Origin: an uncultured Collinsella sp.
GTDB taxonomy: Bacteria; Actinomycetota; Coriobacteriia; Coriobacteriales; Coriobacteriaceae
Length of the DNA stretch: 55,233 nucleotides
Direction of reading: 5' to 3'
Assembly: GCA_902464035.1 (NCBI GenBank)
Contig: CABQHT010000005.1
Coordinates: forward strand, 1 to 55,233
Shown here: positions 28,556 to 36,706 of the stretch, one piece after another
How the letters are laid out: every line of letters starts with the position of its first letter
Position numbering within the stretch: the stretch's first letter is position 1
Made by a program: the position numbers and the translations under genes
The notes under the pieces: generated by a model
Told to the model about the DNA's origin: nothing
Databases searched by the model: none
What the model saw: the letters and a program-made list of their open reading frames with translations, nothing else

Positions 28556-28981
28556 TTACTCAGCAGCCTCGGTGGTCTCGGCCTCGGCAGCGGTCTCCTC
28601 GACGGGAGCCTCTGCGGGAGCCTCGGCGGCCTGCTTGGCAGCCTCCTCGGCGAACTTAGCAGCACGCTTAGCCTTCTCGGCGGCCTTAGCCTCAGCGGCG
28701 GCCTTGCGAGCGGCCTCGGCCTCAGCAGCCTTGGCGGCCTTGGCGGCCTTGGCCTCCTCAGCCTTCTTGAGCTGGGCGGCAGCGGCGCCACCGAACTTGT
28801 CGGCGAAGCGCTGGACGCGTCCACCGGTGTCGACGAACTTCTGCTGGCCGGTGTAGAACGGGTGGCACTCGTTGCAAAGCTCGACCTTCATCTCGGACAC
28901 GGTAGCGTGCGTCTTGAAGGTGTTGCCGCAGGAGCACGTCACCGTGCACTCGACATACTGGGGATGGATACCCTGCTTCAT
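28556..28981 (-). CDS. rpmE: 50S ribosomal protein L31 with Ala/Lys/Glu-rich tail
   Basis: The first 67 residues are a zinc-type L31 with C16-x-C18 and C36-x2-C39 (TCSCGN and LCNECH) and the HPFYTGQQKFVDTGGRV core. Residues 68-141 are a low-complexity tail built of AEEAKAAKAAKAAEAE-like repeats, ending acidic (VEETAAEAETTEAAE). Typical L31 is 65-80 residues, so the tail doubles it. It may be helical or disordered. Single-gene transcript with its own terminator. Confidence 0.93.
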   Translation of the reverse strand: MKQGIHPQYVECTVTCSCGNTFKTHATVSEMKVELCNECHPFYTGQQKFVDTGGRVQRFADKFGGAAAAQLKKAEEAKAAKAAKAAEAEAARKAAAEAKAAEKAKRAAKFAEEAAKQAAEAPAEAPVEETAAEAETTEAAE

Positions 28982-29175
28982 GGTAGGACTCCTTATTGGT
29001 CAGGCGCTGGTTACCGATCAGCGCATAAGGCGTCTTGGTTTCCGACCAAGACAACAAACTCGGCTATGGTACCACGGCGCCGCGTGTCCCACAAAAGGTT
29101 CACGGTCTTTTCGGAACGACACGAATCTGACCCATCGAAACACATCTCCACCGTTCCTTCAACTGGGAAAATGCC

Positions 29176-29206
29176 GTCCCCGGGGCCTGAGAAGGGCCCC
29201 GGGGAC
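29176..29206. terminator. Strong GC-rich hairpin between rpmE and the ABC island
   Basis: GTCCCCGGGGCC and GGCCCCGGGGAC form a 12-bp perfect stem with a 7-nt loop. On the minus strand a TTTT lies 5 nt past it. It directly abuts the left 68-bp repeat; a weaker stem sits in the same place beside the right copy. Confidence 0.6.
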
Positions 29207-29273
29207 GTTCGACTGACTGCGGGAACGGCCTTTCCGCTCAATGTGTTCGGCTGAGATCGGAAATCAACCAAAC
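29206..29273. repeat. Left copy of a 68-bp direct repeat
   Basis: It differs at three positions from 36098-36165. Both contain CTGACTGCGGGAACGGCC and TGTTCGGCTGAGATCGGA in the same orientation. The pair brackets a 6.9-kb segment holding transport genes and a recombinase remnant, so it may be an attachment-site or insertion footprint, or a dispersed repeat family. Confidence 0.85.
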
Positions 29274-29283
29274 TGAACTAGGT

Positions 29284-29376
29284 TCAGTTGACATGGTTAA
29301 AAACGAGGGGCGACGCTTTTGCGTCACCCCTCGTCCCGGCCGGTTGCTTTAGTTGTACACACGGTAGTAGTTTCAT
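29284..29376 (-). CDS. Possible 30-aa peptide following the fused ABC gene
   Basis: The ATG lies one base after the stop of the ABC gene and 9 nt behind a strong AAGGAGG contained in that gene's last codons. The peptide starts MKLLPCVQLKQ. Its second half reads through the terminator hairpin at 29304-29333, which argues against a conserved product. It could be a short signalling or leader peptide, or only a chance frame. Confidence 0.25.
   Translation of the reverse strand: MKLLPCVQLKQPAGTRGDAKASPLVFNHVN
29304..29333 (-). terminator. Terminator of the ABC gene cluster
   Basis: CGAGGGGTGACGC pairs with GCGTCGCCCCTCG with one mismatch and a 4-nt loop, followed on the minus strand by TTTTTAA. 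Confidence 0.9.
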
Positions 29377-29377
29377 G

Positions 29378-31192
29378 TCATTCACCTCCTTCGTATGTAT
29401 CGAGGTATTCCTGCTTGAGCGTCTGCGAGGACGACTTGATCTTTTCCACGAGCGTGCCGGCTTCGATGAAGTAGAACGAGTTGGTAAGGTCTGCCAGGTC
29501 GTCGAGTAGATGGCTTGAAATGAGCACGCTGCGTCCCCGCGCCACTTCGCTGCGCATCGCGTCGCAGGAGGTTTTCCGTTTTCCCGGATCGAGGCCGTTC
29601 AGCGGTTCATCGAGGATGAGGTACGGGCAATCGGTCGCTATCGCCATGGCAAGCTTTACCTGCTGCTTCATTCCTGTCGAGAGTTTACGGGTCGGCTTGT
29701 CAAGATATGGGGAGATTCCGAGGGAGTCGCAGAGCGAGTCGATGTCGGCGGCCGATTTCCACGCCTCCCTAACGAAAGCAAGGTGCTCGATGGCCGATAG
29801 CGTGGGATAGAGATCCGCGCTGCCCGAAGAGCTCAGGTAGACGAGTTCTGCAAATTCGGCTGATCGACGTTGGCAGATTCCGTCTGCCGCCAGGCTTCCC
29901 GAGCGGATGCGGGTGGGAAATTGGCCCGACAGCGCTTCAAGAAGGGTGGTTTTCCCCGAGCCGTTGGGAGCAACGAGGCCCGCCGCCGTTCCCGGGCTCA
30001 GGAAAAGCGACCCGATTGAAAGTATCGTCGTGCTTCCGTATCCCACGCTCGCGTCTAGAAGCTCGAGCCCATTGTGCTTTTTCGCGGGTCCAGGCTGTTT
30101 GGGGGAACGTGTCGCAACGGCGCCGACCGTAAAAAAGACCGCGACGTATGCCAGGGCCACGGCAAGCATCGATGCGCTGCCTGAACCGGAGCCAATGAAT
30201 TCTGTCGGGAAGCATCCTACGTAACCCGTTGCCTCGATAGGCGAGAATACGGGCAGTGGCAGGAGCCCGAGCACGGCATTATGCCCTAGTGCCGAATCGG
30301 ACAATAACGGGAATGCCGGGGCCGCGACAAGCAGCGCGGAGGTAAGGGGGCCCGCGAGGACGCGCCTCGTTGCGGTCGATAGGACGGCGGAGCAAACGGA
30401 TATCAAGGTTCCGCCCGCAAGCAGCGCGAGAAGCAGGGCTGTGAAGACGTTTCCCGCGGTCGTGGTGGTAAGCGCGCCGTCATGGAAGAAGGCGATCGGG
30501 TACCCAATTTGCCCGAAGCCGTTTAGGGCCAAGGCGTAAATGCCCCCGGGTGCGAGGCCGGCGAGGAGCATCGCGGTCCCCGCGACGATTATCGAAAACA
30601 CGATCTGGATAAGGCGCCGGAATTTGGGCACGGGCGCCTTTGCCGCCAGGGTCCCGGGCCTTGTGGCGCCGAGCACGAGTATCGACGAGAGAAGGAAGGG
30701 GATGAAGGGAAGGAAAGACGGCGCCGTGGCAATGGCGTAAGGCAGGAAGGAAAGGAATGGCAGGTCGTTTGCGGAGGCCGGGATATCCGTGATGCCGGAG
30801 CTGCTCAGGGCACGGCAATATGCGAGCGCTGCGTCATTGGTCTCTTGGTCTCCCACGATGGACCCGGATTGGAAGCCTTCGCCCATGAGCGCGTAGTAGC
30901 TCTCGGCAGAATCGAGAAAGGCGGCGTCGGTTTGAGCGGCAAGGGCGGCGTTCGCGTATCTTGCAAGCTCCGCGTCATCTTGCTGCTCTGGAGATAGGTC
31001 TGTGCCGCTGGCCTGGGGCGCGCGCGTATTGAATGCGTCGACAAAGCTCTGCATGCCCTGTTTCATAAAGAAGGGCCCGTAGATGGGTGAATTGAACGCA
31101 ATGGGGACGGAAAAGGCTGCAGCGAGAACGAGCGTACAAATCCATACGGCCTTGTCTCTTAGGATTAGTTTGAGAAGAAGTCGACAGTACAT
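29378..31192 (-). CDS. ABC-2 type transporter with permease and ATPase in one chain
   Basis: A 604-aa fused half-transporter. Residues 1-365 are a permease: TM at about 15-33, a polar extracytoplasmic loop (about 40-145), then five TM segments. Residues 375-604 are the ATPase: Walker A APNGSGKT (408-415, first Gly replaced by Ala), signature LSTGMKQQ (504-511), Walker B YLILDEP (524-530), switch ISSHLLDD. The ATG at 31192 has only a weak binding site. The ATPase resembles the separate one at 31343-32092, so the two systems are probably related by duplication. Substrate unknown; peptide or lipid export or self-immunity is plausible. Confidence 0.82.
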   Translation of the reverse strand: MYCRLLLKLILRDKAVWICTLVLAAAFSVPIAFNSPIYGPFFMKQGMQSFVDAFNTRAPQASGTDLSPEQQDDAELARYANAALAAQTDAAFLDSAESYYALMGEGFQSGSIVGDQETNDAALAYCRALSSSGITDIPASANDLPFLSFLPYAIATAPSFLPFIPFLLSSILVLGATRPGTLAAKAPVPKFRRLIQIVFSIIVAGTAMLLAGLAPGGIYALALNGFGQIGYPIAFFHDGALTTTTAGNVFTALLLALLAGGTLISVCSAVLSTATRRVLAGPLTSALLVAAPAFPLLSDSALGHNAVLGLLPLPVFSPIEATGYVGCFPTEFIGSGSGSASMLAVALAYVAVFFTVGAVATRSPKQPGPAKKHNGLELLDASVGYGSTTILSIGSLFLSPGTAAGLVAPNGSGKTTLLEALSGQFPTRIRSGSLAADGICQRRSAEFAELVYLSSSGSADLYPTLSAIEHLAFVREAWKSAADIDSLCDSLGISPYLDKPTRKLSTGMKQQVKLAMAIATDCPYLILDEPLNGLDPGKRKTSCDAMRSEVARGRSVLISSHLLDDLADLTNSFYFIEAGTLVEKIKSSSQTLKQEYLDTYEGGE

Positions 31193-31220
31193 TTAGAAGC
31201 ACCTACGTTCCTCAAAGAAT

Positions 31221-31239
31221 TGTTAGATTAAAAGTAACA
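31221..31239. promoter_or_regulatory. Possible operator upstream of the fused ABC gene
   Basis: TGTTA-N9-TAACA lies 29 bp ahead of the ABC start and contains TTAAAAGTAACAGA. A similar TTAAAAAGTAACCTGA lies by the inverted repeat at 34391-34409, so the same regulator may bind both. Confidence 0.35.
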
Positions 31240-31289
31240 GACCGGATGAAGATACGTGCGACGGGGGCGAGGCGAATGGCTGAACGGTA

Positions 31290-31317
31290 TCGATATGCGG
31301 GTTTAACGGCATATCGA
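31290..31317. promoter_or_regulatory. Inverted repeat between the two ABC systems
   Basis: TCGATATGC and GCATATCGA are perfect 9-bp arms around a 10-nt loop. No U-run follows on either side, so an operator or a weak mRNA hairpin is more likely than a terminator. Confidence 0.45.
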
Positions 31318-31342
31318 CCACATAGATTATTAACTTGCATTT

Positions 31343-32092
31343 CTACCCGCCCTTTTCGTAGAGTCGCCGATACGTGCTTAGCGCACCCTCGGCGCGTCCG
31401 GCAGGCTTTGCGAAATGGGATCCAGGAGACTTCGGCGCAGCATCATCTTGCGGAATGCTTCTAATGAGCCTCCCATCCTTCAAAAACAGAATCTCATCGC
31501 ACAGCCTATCGACCGAATCCAAGATGTGGGATGACATGATGATGCACGTACCAGAATCGGCCAGCTTCCTGAGAATCTCGGAATGCAAGTCCACCCTGCT
31601 GGGGTCGAGCGCGTTCATGGGCTCATCTAATAGAAGGTACCGCGCGCCCGTCGCATACGCAATCGCCAGGGTAAGCTGCTGCTTCATGCCCTGGCTCAGA
31701 GTGCGGATCCTCATCTTCGCGAACTCGCCTATCTGCGTTTGTTCCACTATCTCTTCGATATCGCGAGCATGCGGCCACATATCGCAAACCATCTTGAGGT
31801 GATCTTCCGCACGCAATCCGGGATACAGCAGCGTCCCCTCACCAGGTGCATAGAAGATCATAGAACGGACCTCTCTCGCACCCGCACCCTGCACCTCATC
31901 CAGAACGATGCTCCCGTCCACGCGAGGACCCGGCAAACCTGCCATCGCACGCAGCAACGTCGTCTTTCCATGCCCGTTCGGAGCGACGAGACCGTAGACC
32001 GTACCCGGGGCAAACTCAGCGTTCACCGAATCTACGAGCACCTTCTTTCCATAAGAGATCGTCAGCGTTTGAAGGTCAATCATCGAGATCAT
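31343..32092 (-). CDS. ABC transporter ATP-binding protein
   Basis: A 249-aa ATPase: Walker A APNGHGKT (37-44, Ala for the first Gly as in the fused protein), signature LSQGMKQQ (132-139), Walker B LLLDEP (153-158), and a switch His in MSSHILDS. Its ATG overlaps the TGA of the upstream permease gene (ATGA), so the two are coupled. It is closest in style to bacteriocin-, drug- or Cu-type exporter ATPases of ABC-2 systems. Confidence 0.88.
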   Translation of the reverse strand: MISMIDLQTLTISYGKKVLVDSVNAEFAPGTVYGLVAPNGHGKTTLLRAMAGLPGPRVDGSIVLDEVQGAGAREVRSMIFYAPGEGTLLYPGLRAEDHLKMVCDMWPHARDIEEIVEQTQIGEFAKMRIRTLSQGMKQQLTLAIAYATGARYLLLDEPMNALDPSRVDLHSEILRKLADSGTCIIMSSHILDSVDRLCDEILFLKDGRLIRSIPQDDAAPKSPGSHFAKPAGRAEGALSTYRRLYEKGG

Positions 32093-34311
32093 CCCCTTTC
32101 GATCTTTGGAACACTCAGGCGCACCATCAACGGAGATACGGCGCCCAAGACCACCAGCAGAGCGCCCGATGCGCCGACGACCTCTCCAAAAGGCATCGCG
32201 TTCGTCCCTCGCCCAAGGAACCCAATCGTCCCCACCTGGGAAGCGGGATCAAACGAGGCGAATGGAGCCAGCAGCGCGACGCCCATGCCCACGCTTTCAA
32301 CATGAGCGCTCAACGAACCCAACACCAAGAGAACCGCGCAAACCATTCCGGTGACAACGGGGTTGCGGCTAATCGCTGCTGTCAACGCAGCGACGACGGA
32401 AATCACGCCGTATGCCATGACCAGCAACGGAATACTGCACAACACCGCCTCCCCCACCATGGACGTTGTCGAAGCTCCCGCCCGAATGAGAGCGACGGGA
32501 TACTCCGATCCACCCGCACCGTTCTTAATCACGGACACAACGACAGCGGGAACCATCGACACCAAAAGCAGCACCAAGCCAAGCAGGAGAGCCAGCGCAA
32601 CAGCCGTCAGAAAACGCACATGCGCTGTTGCGGGGATCTGGAGAACCAGAAGGGAACGACACTGCAGGTGGGTGCACGCGAGCGATGTGACAACCACGGG
32701 CAACAGCAAAAATAAGGAGGGAAGCGCTGCCTGGAGATACGAAAGGAGGATTAATGGGGGCATCTTCGTACTTAACTCGTAAACCTTGGGGTCCGGCAAG
32801 CTCGCGATCGACTCAAGCAGAAGGGCGCGCGCCTCCGCACGAGAAGGAGTCTCCGGCTCGATTCCGATCGATTGCAGGAGAGTCGCATCTGCCGCGCCCA
32901 GCTCACCTCGAGCGCGCTCGTACGTCGCAAGGCTTCGAAACCCCTCCGCAGGCATAGGCGCGTACACGAAACCCGAAAGAGCATCCCGCATGTCTTCCAG
33001 GGCCGCTTTGCCCTCGACGTCCATATTCGCAGCGTTCTGCTCTAGATACCGATCTATTGAACGGAGCTCCCCATCCCTATACCGAACAGCGGAAACGTTA
33101 TCAGCGTCAGGAAACATCTCGACCAGAGCCGGGGCCAGCATAGTCGTCGACATTGCAATCGCGCATACGGCGAGGGTAGGAGAACGCAGGAGCAGTTTCC
33201 CCATCGTTCTTACGTATGCAACGGCGGAGGCACAAGCGCTCGAACGAGTTGCCGTTCTCGATGCAGTGAAGGAACCTCTCTCAAGACAAATCGGGGATAT
33301 CGGGCACGCGCAGCCGCTCTTTCCAGCAACGCAAAGCAGGCTAATTGCCAGCACCTCGATCCCGATTGCGCATACGAGGGCAATCGCGCCACGCTCGAAG
33401 CAAAGTCCAGGCAGATTCACTATCTGCGTTGTCGGGTACGGGCTATAGGCGCCGACGGTCAACTCAGTGTTCGCATACGTAAGGGGATTCAACAGGGCGA
33501 ACTCACGTAAAGCGATGGATCTTCCGTAATACCCGGGAACCATCGTCACCCCCATCAGGGCACATACGAACACGATTCCAAGCGTAGGGTTATTGGCAAT
33601 CTTCACGGCAAGGTGAACGACAAGCGAGATGAACGCTGCCACCAAGAATTGCAAGATGGCCGTCTGCGCGAACACCAGCCAAGCCGGTTTGATAACCGGA
33701 GTCGCATATTGAATGTAGCCTATCGGATAGAACGGCGAGCCCGGGCCATTCTTCACAAGCGCGGCGATTATCCCTGGAAGATTGATGGCGAGGACGGCAA
33801 GCATTGCAAAAACACTCGCCCATACGCTCGATGCAACAAGTCTACCCAGCTCGCCCATCGGTGCCTGGATGATGAGCTTTTCACGTTTGTTAAGACGCGC
33901 GGCAAGGAACGAGACGGCAACGGCCGTTGCGACCCATAGCAAGTACTCCTTCGATCCGTCATAATAGGTGTACTCTCCATCCGATATCTGCAGAAACGGA
34001 AGTAGGGGAGAGAGTGGTGCCAAGATAAGACGTCCCGCGGCAAGAGGGTACAGAAGCGCGGGCATGCTTGATGAAGAGGTATAGACACCGTCCTCCCCCG
34101 CATTCACAAGCGCATCCGCATAGGATGCTGACAATTCCTGCTCAACACGGGTTATTCCCGACTCGAGGTATTCGACCCGTCCGTCGATGCCAGCCGCGCT
34201 CCTGAAGACGGGCAGAGCACAAAGAACCATCAACGCAACAACGACAACACAGAGCGACCTGGAGGAGAGAAGCGACCTAAAGATCGCCTTCGAGATTTTG
34301 AGCATATTCAT
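32089..34311 (-). CDS. ABC-2 type permease with internal duplication
   Basis: About 740 aa made of two homologous halves, split near residue 372. Each half has one TM, a polar extracytoplasmic loop, then five TM segments. Corresponding motifs support the duplication: VKNGPGSPFYPIGYI in half one against IKNGAGGSEYPVALI in half two, and VKIANNPTLGIVF against AAISRNPVVTGMV. One chain could thus supply both membrane halves for the ATPase downstream. A longer frame starts at 34329; AAGG before the ATG at 34311 favours that start. The gene is divergent from the DUF2975-like gene. Confidence 0.8.
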   Translation of the reverse strand: MNMLKISKAIFRSLLSSRSLCVVVVALMVLCALPVFRSAAGIDGRVEYLESGITRVEQELSASYADALVNAGEDGVYTSSSSMPALLYPLAAGRLILAPLSPLLPFLQISDGEYTYYDGSKEYLLWVATAVAVSFLAARLNKREKLIIQAPMGELGRLVASSVWASVFAMLAVLAINLPGIIAALVKNGPGSPFYPIGYIQYATPVIKPAWLVFAQTAILQFLVAAFISLVVHLAVKIANNPTLGIVFVCALMGVTMVPGYYGRSIALREFALLNPLTYANTELTVGAYSPYPTTQIVNLPGLCFERGAIALVCAIGIEVLAISLLCVAGKSGCACPISPICLERGSFTASRTATRSSACASAVAYVRTMGKLLLRSPTLAVCAIAMSTTMLAPALVEMFPDADNVSAVRYRDGELRSIDRYLEQNAANMDVEGKAALEDMRDALSGFVYAPMPAEGFRSLATYERARGELGAADATLLQSIGIEPETPSRAEARALLLESIASLPDPKVYELSTKMPPLILLSYLQAALPSLFLLLPVVVTSLACTHLQCRSLLVLQIPATAHVRFLTAVALALLLGLVLLLVSMVPAVVVSVIKNGAGGSEYPVALIRAGASTTSMVGEAVLCSIPLLVMAYGVISVVAALTAAISRNPVVTGMVCAVLLVLGSLSAHVESVGMGVALLAPFASFDPASQVGTIGFLGRGTNAMPFGEVVGASGALLVVLGAVSPLMVRLSVPKIERG

Positions 34312-34390
34312 CGCCAACCTTAACCTCATCCAGTCGGAACAGAGGGGCCGAACAAAATGCTCGGCCCTTATTACTTGCCGGCAAAGTCAA

Positions 34391-34409
34391 TTTAACATAA
34401 ACTGTTAAA
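34391..34409. promoter_or_regulatory. Operator candidate in the divergent permease / DUF2975 region
   Basis: TTTAACA-TAAAC-TGTTAAA is a perfect 7-bp inverted repeat. It lies 80 bp ahead of the permease start and 38 bp ahead of the plus-strand membrane gene, and is a natural binding site for the small Xre-type regulator encoded nearby. Confidence 0.55.
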
Positions 34410-34446
34410 AAGTAACCTGAGTTTTTTAAATTCTTCGGAGGTTATT

Positions 34447-34959
34447 ATGAGTTCCGACAATCGCACTCCCCGGCTTCATTCCTTCCGCATCGCATGTGCG
34501 ATAGCCTCTGCGGCCCTTTGCGCCACCGCCATCGCACAAGTGGCGTTCTCCTTAAAGCCAGCAATCGAAGTGCTCGACAACCCTGTAATTGCAGACTCCC
34601 CCGCGTATCCAGCCCTTGCGATCTCGACATTGGTCCCTGCCGTCATCGGTATCGCTACGACCATCCTCAGCGCCGTTCTCGTGTGGACGATCAAGAGCGG
34701 AGACCCCTTCAAGAAAGGGTCTGCGACATGCTTGAAGGTGCTCGGCATTCTCTTCGTTGTTCAAGCTGCCACCAGCCTCTACGCCGGCTCACTCAAAACC
34801 TCCGTTTCGATGTTTGGCGGCGAGGGGGCCGTCGGCGCCCAAGAGATCGCTTCATCATTCGATTGGACCTCTCTGGTTCTCGGCATCGTCCTGTTCATGC
34901 TTTCCCAGCTCTTCTTGTACGCCCGAGAGCTGTACCTCGACTCCGACGAGATTGCGTAA
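34447..34959 (+). CDS. Small membrane protein, DUF2975-like
   Basis: A 170-aa protein with four predicted TM segments (about 12-35, 55-82, 97-118, 138-160) and a short acidic C-terminus. GGAGG precedes the ATG. A Cro/C1-type regulator gene follows after 9 bp. This pairing, a four-TM protein plus a YozG-like HTH, is the usual DUF2975 arrangement. It may sense a membrane signal and hold or release the regulator; that is inference. Confidence 0.72.
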   Translation: MSSDNRTPRLHSFRIACAIASAALCATAIAQVAFSLKPAIEVLDNPVIADSPAYPALAISTLVPAVIGIATTILSAVLVWTIKSGDPFKKGSATCLKVLGILFVVQAATSLYAGSLKTSVSMFGGEGAVGAQEIASSFDWTSLVLGIVLFMLSQLFLYARELYLDSDEIA

Positions 34960-34968
34960 GGAAACGCC

Positions 34969-35220
34969 ATGCCCGTAATTGTTCGCCTCGACAAGATCAT
35001 GGCCGAGCGAAAGATTTCCTCGAACGAACTTGCCGAAAGGATTGGAACCACGCCCGTGAACCTGTCCCGTATTAAAAAAGGGCATATTCGCGGCATTCGC
35101 TTCAACACACTCGAGCAGCTATGCCTCGCCCTTCGTTGCCAACCCGGAGACCTTCTCGAAGTCATGAGCGAAGAGGATGCCCGAAAGGAGTTCGGACTCG
35201 ATTGGTCCGCCGAGGATTAG
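34969..35220 (+). CDS. Small Xre/Cro-C1-type transcriptional regulator (YozG-like)
   Basis: An 83-aa DNA-binding protein. The HTH spans about residues 17-50 (ISSNELAERIGTTPVNLSRI, then GIRFNTLEQLCLAL), ending in QPGDLLEV as in YozG-type regulators. AAGGAAACGCC precedes the ATG. It ends at TAG 35218-35220, and the same frame continues without a break into the recombinase remnant. Likely targets are the divergent ABC genes and its own operon. Confidence 0.88.
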   Translation: MPVIVRLDKIMAERKISSNELAERIGTTPVNLSRIKKGHIRGIRFNTLEQLCLALRCQPGDLLEVMSEEDARKEFGLDWSAED

Positions 35221-35946
35221 AGGGCGGTCGTACTCGCCCTGCACACGGGGATGCGAATCGGCGAGGTCTGCAGCCTTCGGTGGTGCGATGTGGATTTCGA
35301 GACGGGCCTGATCTCGATCAGACACTCGGTGGCGTACGCGAAGGGAATGGGTTCGTTCATCAAGGACACCAAGACCCATGACGCCAGGGGTATCCCCATC
35401 GACCCGGTCGGCCTACTCCCCTTCCTGAAGGAGACCCACGAGATCGACTGCGGAAAGCTGCGCTTGCGCGGCCTTACCGGGGCGGTCGAGATCGGGGACT
35501 GCTACATCCTGTCGGAGCCGGGCGCGACCTTCGCGACGACAAGCTATATCCGCAGGGCGTTCAAGACGTTCTCGGAGACCAACGGCCTCATGGGCACCAA
35601 CGACGAGCTGATCACGTTCCACGGCCTTCGCCACACGTTCGCAACGCAGTGGATCCGCCAAGGCGGCGATATCAAGGCGCTCCAATCGATCCTCGGCCAC
35701 AAGGACGCCATGGCGACGCTCAACGTCTACGCCGACATCGAGCCCATCTCCAAAATCCATAACATGCTGCGCGCCACGCCGTGCCTTTGGCGCGGGCACC
35801 TCGGGCCGAGGGTCGATCCGGGTCCCATGTTCCAACAGAGGATCCAGGAGTCCATCGAGACGCTCCAGGCGTTCGGCTACGGCATCACCGAGCCGGACGA
35901 CCGAAATATCGCCATACGCGACGTGAAGACGAACAGTTGGCTCTAG
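35221..35946 (+). pseudogene. Tyrosine recombinase (integrase) remnant, N-terminus missing
   Basis: The frame starts straight after the regulator's TAG and encodes a complete catalytic domain: TGMRIGE (Arg I), a Lys in IKDTKT, HGLRHTFATQ (His-x-x-Arg), ILGHKD and the nucleophile Tyr in LNVYADI. The arm- and core-binding domains expected before it (about 150-200 residues) are absent. No ribosome binding site precedes the first ATG at 35251. It is therefore a truncated phage- or ICE-type integrase, cut by the junction with the regulator gene. Confidence 0.85.
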
Positions 35947-36097
35947 CTCACCGAGTACGCGGCAGCGCTGGGCCCATCCCAACTGAGGTCACGGTGGTCC
36001 GATAGGGGCGCCGCCCGCGGCATGCGCCGCGGAGCGGTATCCCCTACCGAAGGGCGGGGATGCCCTCCGCTTCCAGTTCGGAATCAGCCGTCGGAGG

Positions 36098-36165
36098 CGT
36101 TCGGCTGACTGCGGGAACGGCCTGTCCGCTCAATGTGTTCGGCTGAGATCGGAAATCAACCCAAC
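36098..36165. repeat. Right copy of the 68-bp direct repeat
   Basis: Matches 29206-29273 at 65 of 68 positions, same orientation, and lies 152 bp past the integrase remnant. The rest of the 394-bp gap 35947-36340 holds GC-rich inverted sequence near 36010-36097 and no gene that I can see. Confidence 0.85.
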
Positions 36166-36340
36166 ACGAGCCGGACACGCGCCAGACGGCTCTTCCCCGT
36201 ACGGCCTTCCCCCTTACGCTCATGTTGCAGGCATGTAACGCCGCAGCGAGCGCGCCTTTTTTGCGCCAGACAGGTACAATAATGAACACTGTACCGTAGC
36301 GGAGCGCCGCGCGCGCCGCAATCACGCGAAAGGGTTTCCC

Positions 36341-36628
36341 ATGGCCGAGATCTCGTCCTCCCGTATCGTCATCACCGTCCTTGGCAAGAACCGCCCCGGC
36401 ATCGTCGCCGGCGTCACCCGCGTTCTGGGCGAGGCCAACGTCGACATCCGCGACATCACGCAGTCCATTATCGAGGACATCTTCACCATGACCATGCTGG
36501 CCGACACCGCCGAGTCCAAGCTCGACTTCGCCGAGCTGCAGAAGGCGCTGGCCGAGGCCGGCGAGCTTTCGGGTGTCAACGTGTCCATCCAGCGCGAGGA
36601 CGTCTTTAACTTTATGTACCGCCTGTAG
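36341..36628 (+). CDS. ACT-domain protein (UPF0237-like)
   Basis: A 95-aa single ACT domain, a small-molecule sensor fold. VITVLGKNRPGIVAGVTRVL is the typical ACT opening, followed by DIRDITQSIIEDIFTM and a C-terminal RED.FNFMYRL. AAAGGG precedes the ATG. In other bacteria this family is usually followed by a PFL-like (DUF711) gene; here citrate synthase follows after 78 bp. Ligand unknown, an amino acid by analogy. Confidence 0.88.
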   Translation: MAEISSSRIVITVLGKNRPGIVAGVTRVLGEANVDIRDITQSIIEDIFTMTMLADTAESKLDFAELQKALAEAGELSGVNVSIQREDVFNFMYRL

Positions 36629-36706
36629 CGAGCAGGCCGTGTGGGAGCAGGCTGGCGCATCTGCAACCAAGCACGCCGCCCCCAAACGGCCCCGAGAGGA
36701 GCGCGC

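Noticed and set aside
35251..35946. Functional integrase starting at ATG 35251
   Set aside because: It lacks the N-terminal DNA-binding domains and a ribosome binding site, and the homologous sequence already begins before this ATG.
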